Source: SVEL01 sp045126215 (GTDB taxonomy: Bacteria; Bacillota; Clostridia; Lachnospirales; Lachnospiraceae). Taken from it: a DNA stretch of 38,763 nt. The stretch lies in NCBI GenBank assembly GCA_045126215.1, contig JBGVOD010000034.1:1-38763 (forward strand). The letters run 5' to 3'. Both the position numbers and the translations under genes were made by a program. Under the pieces are notes generated by a model. The model was given only the letters and a program-made list of their open reading frames with translations. It did no database searches and was not told where the DNA came from. Shown in pieces: positions 32,926-38,763 of the stretch (position 1 is its first letter; each line of letters starts with the position of its first letter).

Positions 32926-33693
32926 TTACCATCCCAGTTCTAATAACCAGTTATTAAGAGAGCGCTCTCTATCACGCATATCATTCTCATCTGTATATTT
33001 ACCAATATTATGCTCTCCTTTTATATTTCCGTCAACTATATAGAGCACCTTTTCACACTTCGCAGCAACCTTAACATCATGAGTTACAAGCATAATGGTT
33101 GTACCTTCTCTATTTATTTTAATAAGTTCTTCCATTACCTCTTCTGACGATGAACGGTTTAATGCTCCTGTAGGCTCGTCTGCAAATATAATTCTAGGTG
33201 AATTTATCATACTTCTTGCAATGCATGCCCTTTGAAGCTGTCCACCCGACACTTCATTAATATCATTATCTGCTATCTCAATAATATCAAGCTTTTTCAT
33301 TATTTCTATTCCACGCCTAATCTTTTCGTCTTTTGTTTCACTACTTTTTTTACTTTCAAATGCAGGCAATAGAATATTATCTAAGACTGTTAAATTTTTC
33401 ATCATATACATCTGCTGAAAAATAAATCCCATCTCATCAAGTCTAACCTTTGCCAGTTCCTCACTACTATACTTCATTATGTCTTTTCCATCAAATTCGA
33501 TGCTTCCACTAGTTGCATTATCCATACCTGATACAGAATATAAAAGTGTTGATTTTCCAGAGCCTGAAGGACCCATAATTGCTATCATCTCGCCTTCTTC
33601 AACAGAAAATCTGACATTTTTAAGTACGTTGTTCTGTCTTTTATCTACAATATATGTTTTACATAAATCTTTTACATTTAATATTTTTGCCAT
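32926..33693 (-). CDS. ABC transporter ATPase, MacB/BceA type
   Basis: This 255-residue ATPase has Walker A 'GPSGSGKST', signature 'VSGGQLQRACIARSM', Walker B 'RIIFADEPTGAL' and the H-loop 'VTHD'. It partners the FtsX-type permease at 33910. A tail ending 'DRERSLNNWLLELGW' extends past the core fold. Such transporters next to a two-component system often sense or remove antimicrobial peptides. The substrate is not known. Confidence 0.92.
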   Translation of the reverse strand: MAKILNVKDLCKTYIVDKRQNNVLKNVRFSVEEGEMIAIMGPSGSGKSTLLYSVSGMDNATSGSIEFDGKDIMKYSSEELAKVRLDEMGFIFQQMYMMKNLTVLDNILLPAFESKKSSETKDEKIRRGIEIMKKLDIIEIADNDINEVSGGQLQRACIARSMINSPRIIFADEPTGALNRSSSEEVMEELIKINREGTTIMLVTHDVKVAAKCEKVLYIVDGNIKGEHNIGKYTDENDMRDRERSLNNWLLELGW

Positions 33694-33831
33694 AGTTATT
33701 ACCTTTTTCCTTTCTTGTTCTTGCTTTTCTTCTTTCTTAGGCCGGTTTTCTCCTGCTCTTTCATGCCTGAATTCTTTTTTTCTTCTGTGATTTACCGCCT
33801 ATTCTTTTACAAATTTAATATAGGCTGTTTT

Positions 33832-33858
33832 TGTCAAAATACTACAAAATACTACAAA
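33832..33858 (-). promoter_or_regulatory. Direct repeat next to a TTGACA box upstream of the ABC ATPase
   Basis: Two perfect 10-bp repeats (ATACTACAAA on the plus strand, 33839-33848 and 33849-33858) lie directly upstream of TTGACA (33832-33837, minus strand). Tandem repeats of about one helical turn beside a -35 are typical OmpR-family sites. No good -10 follows at 16-19 nt, so the promoter is uncertain. Confidence 0.4.
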
Positions 33859-33909
33859 TTCTCATGTGCAATTATCATATTCATGTTGCATATTCAAATC
33901 TTATCTTTC

Positions 33910-36270
33910 TTACTCAATATTCGCCGTATCTGCACATTTAATTTTCTTAGTATACAATGATGTAATCCATGCTGTTCCTATGGTTACAAGGAAAATTATT
34001 CCCGGATACATAATAAATGTTTTCATTGGATTAATATAATAATCAATTTCAGATGCTCCCAACATTCCAAATATAGGATCACACCATAATTTTGTAATAG
34101 GTTTTGCCAGTATCACAGATAAAATTTCAACTATAATGGCGACAATGCCAAATCTGTATACATGCCATCTTATAATTGCTCCATCTGTGAATCCCATTGC
34201 TTTGAGCAATGCAATCTGTCCCTTTTCATCAGAAATAAATGTTCGTTCAAGTAAAATCGTAACCAGTATAACTACAATAATAGTTATAGTAAGGAGCAAA
34301 TACTGAACAGCTTCCATAGTATCTACAACGCCAATACAATCTGCACAGTATTCAGCAGCAGTATATATATCTTCATTATCAAAAATTATCTTTAATCTCT
34401 CAATTCTGTCCTTGATTTCTTTTTCTGATGGGTTATCAGTAAAATTAAGCTGAAATGCCATTGCCGATGAAATATTTGTAAAATTTGTTGGTGCATTTTC
34501 ATTTAATCTGATAATTTCACCCATCTGATTCATTGTCTGAAAATACGCTGTTACAACATATTTTCTCTGTCCCTCTGCAAAATCAATTGTGATTTCGTCA
34601 CCTATTTTTGCACCTATTTTTTCCGATATCTGCTTTGTTATTGCTACTTCATTGTCATTTACAGGCGCTGTTCCTTCTATGTACTTATAGTTTGCTGCCA
34701 GTGTATTCATCCCCTGCTGACATGATATGTTATATGATTTTCCATCAAACATGACCTTATATTTAAATTGAAGCTCAATTGAGGTTTCACAAGGCATATT
34801 TTCTTCACTACATATTTCTTCGATTTTTTCCAGTCTTTCAATCATGCCCTCTCTTCCATCATTGTTCCAGTTTTTCATTATTTCTTCAATATCTGTTATA
34901 TATACATCACTTTCCTGACAGAAAGTATCAATGAGACTTTTACTCTTCATTGTTTCAGTAACAATCACCAGTCCAAGTGTAAATACTGAGCATAAAAAGA
35001 AAGATATCATAATAGCCAGAAATCTTTTAGGACTGCTAATAACATCATTGATAGCCATATAGAGTTTCGTACTAACATGGCTTTTGCCAATTCTGTATAC
35101 TGATTTTTTTTTGTATCTTTCGCCTGTCTGCCCTGACCTGATGGCGTCCACAGGAGTGGATTTTTTGACTTTTCTTGTACATGCATATGCAAAAAATATA
35201 ATTATCAGAATGACAATTGCTACGCCTATTACATTTATGTATATTCCGCCACTACTTCCAAGTACCATATTTTCACTAACGGATTTAATAAGCATTTTTT
35301 CAAAAGGAATACTAGCGACAAACCCAATTATTGCTCCCAATATAGCAAGTGCAAGGTACTTTACAAGATAAAGACTTCTTATCTTTGTATTTGTGATACC
35401 AATAGCTTTCATGACACCTATTTCCCTATATTCTTCTGTAATTGTAAATGAAATGGTGAATTTCAGTATTACAAAAGATACAAGAATAAGGCAAATACTT
35501 AGTACTACAATAACAAATGCAACTATCATATCCATAACATAGCACATCTTAATTAGTGCTCTGTCACCATCAAACAAAATATTATTTGCTTCGCTTAAAC
35601 ATGAGGAAACTGCCTTTGTATCATCTGAATTAATATAAAATATATTTCCTTTATATTCTTCAAGTGATTTACTTTCACTAAATATCTTAAAATCTTCATC
35701 ATTCATAAGAATTCTTGTATTTCCCATAAAATCAGAACCTAAAAGCGCATCTTTAGCCTTTCCAATTACTTTAACCTCTAGCTCTATATTTTGAAGTGAT
35801 AATGTAACATCCTGATTTTCATTTTTATTCATCTCATTCTTTTCGAAAAACTTTCCAGATACATATACACATCCTCTTGGAATATCATTTATTATCTCAT
35901 TATTTTTATCATAATAATTTATTTTTGCATCATCTATTGACTGAATAATAAGCGTATTCTTAATCTCAAGTTTTTTATCACCTGATTTTAAATCTCCTTT
36001 TGAGCCAAATATTACATTTTCATATTTGTATGAGTTTACTGCCGGCTCATTATCAAGAATTTCAAAAAGATTAGATACATCTCTCTGGGTTATTATTACA
36101 TAATCACCAATATCAGCTTTTTCAAGATAATACTCCGTACCATTTACTACAGATATAATATTTCCAAGTCCGCTTGATACAAACATTGTTGCCAGAATAA
36201 TAAATAGTAACAATATTATGTTCATTGTCTTTTTACGTTTTAAATCTTTCTTAAGTATGTTAAAGATCAT
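33910..36270 (-). CDS. ABC transporter permease with two FtsX domains
   Basis: This 786-residue membrane protein has one N-terminal helix (about 16-34), an outer domain, three helices (about 250-365) and a further helix (about 412-435). A second outer domain and three final helices (about 665-775) follow. Each half holds an FtsX-type segment ('TEEYREIGVMKAIGITNTKIRSLYL' and 'ISDEKGQIALLKAMGFTDGAIIRWHV'). It starts at 36270 with AGAGG 7 nt upstream. The 216-nt gap before the ATPase gene is long for such a pair and contains a possible promoter. Confidence 0.88.
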   Translation of the reverse strand: MIFNILKKDLKRKKTMNIILLLFIILATMFVSSGLGNIISVVNGTEYYLEKADIGDYVIITQRDVSNLFEILDNEPAVNSYKYENVIFGSKGDLKSGDKKLEIKNTLIIQSIDDAKINYYDKNNEIINDIPRGCVYVSGKFFEKNEMNKNENQDVTLSLQNIELEVKVIGKAKDALLGSDFMGNTRILMNDEDFKIFSESKSLEEYKGNIFYINSDDTKAVSSCLSEANNILFDGDRALIKMCYVMDMIVAFVIVVLSICLILVSFVILKFTISFTITEEYREIGVMKAIGITNTKIRSLYLVKYLALAILGAIIGFVASIPFEKMLIKSVSENMVLGSSGGIYINVIGVAIVILIIIFFAYACTRKVKKSTPVDAIRSGQTGERYKKKSVYRIGKSHVSTKLYMAINDVISSPKRFLAIMISFFLCSVFTLGLVIVTETMKSKSLIDTFCQESDVYITDIEEIMKNWNNDGREGMIERLEKIEEICSEENMPCETSIELQFKYKVMFDGKSYNISCQQGMNTLAANYKYIEGTAPVNDNEVAITKQISEKIGAKIGDEITIDFAEGQRKYVVTAYFQTMNQMGEIIRLNENAPTNFTNISSAMAFQLNFTDNPSEKEIKDRIERLKIIFDNEDIYTAAEYCADCIGVVDTMEAVQYLLLTITIIVVILVTILLERTFISDEKGQIALLKAMGFTDGAIIRWHVYRFGIVAIIVEILSVILAKPITKLWCDPIFGMLGASEIDYYINPMKTFIMYPGIIFLVTIGTAWITSLYTKKIKCADTANIE

Positions 36271-36296
36271 TTCTTTGCCTCTCTTTCCCTATGATG

Positions 36297-36302
36297 ATTA
36301 TA
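36297..36302 (-). promoter_or_regulatory. Possible -10 box of the ABC permease operon
   Basis: A perfect TATAAT lies on the minus strand, 27 nt before the permease start codon. No good -35 is present at 16-18 nt, suggesting activation. Array 2 begins about 70 bp further upstream. Confidence 0.4.
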
Positions 36303-36370
36303 CTATAGCGTGGGAATTATTAAATAATCCTTAATCTTTTTTGATTTTTGATTTCTTGATATTTTATGTT

Positions 36371-36981
36371 TTTCGGCCTTGATATCTTGTTTTTTCTTGT
36401 CTTAGCCGAAATTTTGTGCTCATTTCTCTTGTTCTTACTTGTTGATTTCTTGATATTCCTTGGTTTTTCGGCTTTGATATCTTGTTTTTTCTTGTCCTAG
36501 CCGAAATTTTGTGCTCATTTCTCTTGTTCTTACATGTTGATTTCTTGATATTCCCTGGTTTTTCGGCTTTACATCCTTGTTTTTTCTTGTCTTAGCCGAA
36601 ATTTTGTGTTCATTTCTCTTGTTCTTACTTCTTGATTTTTTTATTTGCAACGGTTTTTCGGCTTTACATCCTTGTTTTTTCTTGTCTTAGCCGAAATTTT
36701 GTACTCATTTCTCTTATTCTTGCTTTTTTATTTCTCGATATTTCCTGGTTTTTCGGCTTTACTATCTTGTTTTTTCATGTCTTAGCCGAAATTTTGTGTT
36801 CATTTCTCTTGTTCTTACTTGTTGATTTCTTGATATTCCCTGGTTTTTCGGCTTTACATTTCCTTTTTTCATAGTCTTAGCCGAAATTTCCTGATTTTTT
36901 CTCTTATTCCTACTTGTTGATTTCTTAATAATCTCTGGTTTTTCGGCTTTACTATCTTGTTTTTTCTTGTCCTAGCCGAAA
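36371..36981 (-). repeat. Palindrome array 2: seven hairpin units, exact 95-bp period
   Basis: The gene-free stretch 36271-37173 holds seven units whose left arms begin at 36371, 36466, 36561, 36656, 36751, 36846 and 36941, each exactly 95 bp apart. Each unit is TTTCGGCT (TTTCGGCC in unit 1), 25 nt containing a T-run, and AGCCGAAA, then a T-rich linker of about 54 nt. The linker is conserved (TTTTGTGCTCATTTCTCTTG, then GTTCTTACTTGTTGATTTC). Arms are almost invariant while loops and linkers vary. 95 is not a multiple of three, so open frames across it are not protein repeats. Confidence 0.93.
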
Positions 36982-37011
36982 TTTCCCAGATATTCTTTAA
37001 TTAACTCAAAA

Positions 37012-37070
37012 AGTCCCAAGGTCAAAACACCTTGCCATACTAGTATAACATGGTATTTTACCTTGGGACT
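37012..37070 (-). terminator. Terminator of the chemoreceptor gene
   Basis: AGTCCCAAGGT (37012-37022) pairs with ACCTTGGGACT (37060-37070), extended by AAAA/TTTT past one bulged C. On the minus strand it continues TTTTTGAG. It lies about 100 nt after the stop codon and immediately before array 2. Confidence 0.82.
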
Positions 37071-37173
37071 CTAAAATCATTTAATATGATTATATACTTA
37101 CATACCTTTAAATAATTTAACATAGAAGCTCTTGTGTTATGAACCGCCTATTTGAACTACTGAATGAATGTAT

Positions 37174-38562
37174 TTAAACTGCTGAACGAATGTACTCAAG
37201 CTTGCTGACAAGCTGTTTTGATAATTCTGTTGCCTCACTATGTATTTGACTGGCTTTTGCAATATCGTCTGCAAAGACAGCTGCAATTGCCTTTTCTCCC
37301 ATCTTGTGAAGTGCCTTATGTTTTTCACCAATCTCTTTCCAAATTTCTTTTAATTCAGGTGATGGAAACTCAATTGAATAATAGAAATGACCAAACTTAC
37401 ACTTGGTACCATCTATCTGAATAGGTACAATCACTCTATTTTCAATAATATTGGCAAGTTTAACAAGCCAGTTCTTATGTGCCACAATGGCTCCATCAAT
37501 ATAACGTACAAGTTCTTCCTTTGACAATGTGTAGAATGCATCAACTGACATAGCTCCCATCTTCTGTAATATATTGTCTACACCTTTTTCAATGCTTTCT
37601 AAAGGCATTACCGCTTTTGTACAATTATTTCCTATCTCTTTCATTGCCTCTGTATCATTTTTTAACACTTCGCAGGAATTTTCGATTTCATTAGCTCTAG
37701 ACTCTATTTCAGCCATTGAACTACTAATTTCTTCACTGACTGCTGCAAGATTACTAATACTTTCTGTAATTCCTGCAATATGTTTTTGATTTTCCTCGTT
37801 AAGAGCCCATACATCTTTGATTCTAGTATTTACTTCTCCTAATGATTCAATAGCATTTTCAACACTTGTTGAACTTGCTTCTGTTGCAGTCTGAACACTG
37901 GCAACGAAAGAGCCCATATCATCTGTAAGTTTCTTTGTCTCATCGGCCAATGCTCTAATCTCATCAGCAACAACAGCAAATCCTCTACCTGCCTCACCTG
38001 CTCTTGCTGCCTCAATAGATGCATTAAGTGAAAGAAGATTCGTCTGTGAAGAAATAGCATTGATAGATACAATTACTTCATTCATGCTGTCAATAATCTT
38101 TGTCAGCTGTTTCATATCATTATGCATCTTCTCAGACATCGTAATAGTGTTCTCTGAAAGTTTTCTTATCTCAGTCAAACTCTGCTGACTCGAATCAATC
38201 TTTTTGTATACATTTCCAGACTCTTCCGATACTGTAATAATGGTATTTGTCAGATCTTCATGTCTTTCTGCAACAACGCTTGCCACCTGTGTTGAATCAG
38301 ATGCTGCTAAATAAATGCTACCTGTCGCCTCTGAAAAGCTATTTGCAATCTTCATAAGCTGTTCAGTATAGAACTTGATTTCTAAGTCCAATTCACTAAT
38401 TTCAGAAACAGCATTTACATCAAGTTCATATATGCCTGCAAAAGTATCTCTTCCTTTAACAAGACGATTATGAATATCATCTAACTCTGGACTTCCCGAA
38501 TAATCAACATTCTGCATATTTGATAAGGAATGCAGCAGTTTTACATCCACTTTTTTCCCCAT
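37174..38562 (-). CDS. Soluble methyl-accepting chemotaxis protein with CZB zinc domain
   Basis: This 462-residue cytoplasmic chemoreceptor has no membrane helix. A long coiled coil with the conserved hairpin tip 'AISSQTNLLSLNASIEAARAGEAGRGFAVVADEIRALA' contacts CheA and CheW. The C-terminal CZB domain has zinc ligands His in 'VAHKNWLVKL', Cys in 'TKCKFGHFYYS' and His residues in 'GEKHKALHKMGE'. CZB receptors sense zinc or oxidants such as hypochlorous acid. I favour the ATG at 38562 over a GTG at 38571, whose ribosome site would be too close. No flagellar or che genes are in the window. Confidence 0.92.
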   Translation of the reverse strand: MGKKVDVKLLHSLSNMQNVDYSGSPELDDIHNRLVKGRDTFAGIYELDVNAVSEISELDLEIKFYTEQLMKIANSFSEATGSIYLAASDSTQVASVVAERHEDLTNTIITVSEESGNVYKKIDSSQQSLTEIRKLSENTITMSEKMHNDMKQLTKIIDSMNEVIVSINAISSQTNLLSLNASIEAARAGEAGRGFAVVADEIRALADETKKLTDDMGSFVASVQTATEASSTSVENAIESLGEVNTRIKDVWALNEENQKHIAGITESISNLAAVSEEISSSMAEIESRANEIENSCEVLKNDTEAMKEIGNNCTKAVMPLESIEKGVDNILQKMGAMSVDAFYTLSKEELVRYIDGAIVAHKNWLVKLANIIENRVIVPIQIDGTKCKFGHFYYSIEFPSPELKEIWKEIGEKHKALHKMGEKAIAAVFADDIAKASQIHSEATELSKQLVSKLEYIRSAV

Positions 38563-38703
38563 TTTATTCACGACCTTTCTTAAAATGAACTATGAATAGT
38601 ATACTACTTTTTTTGTAAATGTACAATGATAGAGTAAATTTACTGTCAGTTAGGAGTAATCAGGGAATCCCTTAGATATCTAGATTTTAACTTTTTTCTT
38701 TAT

Positions 38704-38732
38704 ATCTTACATATCTTTCATTTTCTTGTCAA
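38704..38732 (-). promoter_or_regulatory. Predicted sigma-A promoter of the chemoreceptor gene
   Basis: On the minus strand a perfect TTGACA (38727-38732) and TAAGAT (38704-38709) are 17 nt apart. The leader is about 135 nt. Confidence 0.6.
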
Positions 38733-38763
38733 AACATTATTACAATATTTTTATCTGTTCACG

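Noticed and set aside
33725..33765. Possible decayed copy of the palindromic element (CTTAGGCCGGTTTT)
   Set aside because: Only the T-rich stretch and a vague right arm are similar, there is no left arm, and it lies within the leader of the ATPase gene, not upstream of a promoter.
36435..36650. Open frame of 71 codons on the minus strand inside array 2 (Lys/Arg-rich)
   Set aside because: The 95-bp period is not a multiple of three, so the frame shifts in each unit. There is no ribosome site and the composition only reflects the A-rich repeat.
36371..36981. Array 2 as a CRISPR array
   Set aside because: Linkers between palindromes are near-identical instead of unique, the repeated part is spread over the whole 95 bp, and no cas gene is in the window.
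1..38763. tRNA, rRNA, insertion sequence ends or prophage genes
   Set aside because: I looked for these in every intergenic region and saw none. The Rpn-type gene at the left edge is the only transposase-like feature, and no terminal repeats are visible.

Overview
The window is low-GC DNA from a Gram-positive anaerobe, most likely a Lachnospiraceae-type Clostridium relative. The evidence is the strong GGAGG-type ribosome binding sites, sigma-A promoters, the cdaA-cdaR-glmM cluster, an HPr with both His15 and Ser46, and a BceAB/MacB-type ABC transporter beside a two-component system. I cannot name the species from the sequence. About 31 genes are visible and all but one (putP) lie on the minus strand.

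Layout. 1-576: 5' part of an Rpn/PD-(D/E)XK transposase-like nuclease gene. 834-2375: putP Na+/proline symporter, the only plus-strand gene, followed by a shared terminator. 2600-4872: an EF-hand protein and a PD-(D/E)XK-like protein. 4873-5732: gene-free, with a four-unit palindrome array and a 14-15 bp tandem repeat. 5733-8594: a two-gene operon of a winged-helix/degenerate LicC-like nucleotidyltransferase and a KAP P-loop NTPase. 8831-16821: a long operon read from 16821 downwards: two membrane proteins, cdaA, cdaR, an HPr gene, glmM, a family 2 glycosyltransferase and leuA. It joins c-di-AMP synthesis, cell-wall precursor supply, PTS carbon sensing and leucine synthesis. 16888-18348: catalase. 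18481-23866: a Bat-type (aerotolerance) operon of moxR, DUF58, a small membrane protein, two VWA proteins, a TPR protein and DUF202. 24062-27840: a zinc-ribbon/Tim44-like membrane protein with a hybrid sensor kinase. 28415-30046: Na+/phosphate cotransporter. 30206-36270: ABC permease, ABC ATPase, response regulator, sensor kinase and a 65-residue protein. 37174-38571: a soluble chemoreceptor with a zinc-binding CZB domain.

The most unusual signal is non-coding. Three intergenic regions carry palindromic elements of one fixed geometry, a 9-nt arm, a 25-nt loop and a 9-nt arm. One locus has seven copies at an exact 95-bp period (36371-36981), one has four at 82-83 bp (5074-5364), and one has a single copy (28105-28147). 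Arm sequence differs between loci (TTTCGGCT/AGCCGAAA versus ATTTACGGT/ACCGTAAAT) while the dyad and loop length are kept. Each locus lies between the terminator or hairpin of one gene and the promoter of the next minus-strand gene, about 45-50 bp upstream of the predicted -35. I know of no named element that matches. The second candidate system is the two-gene operon at 5733-8594, where the nucleotidyltransferase has lost residues expected for catalysis. In-frame minisatellites in several protein linkers, and tandem repeats in untranslated regions, suggest that short repeat expansion is common in this genome.
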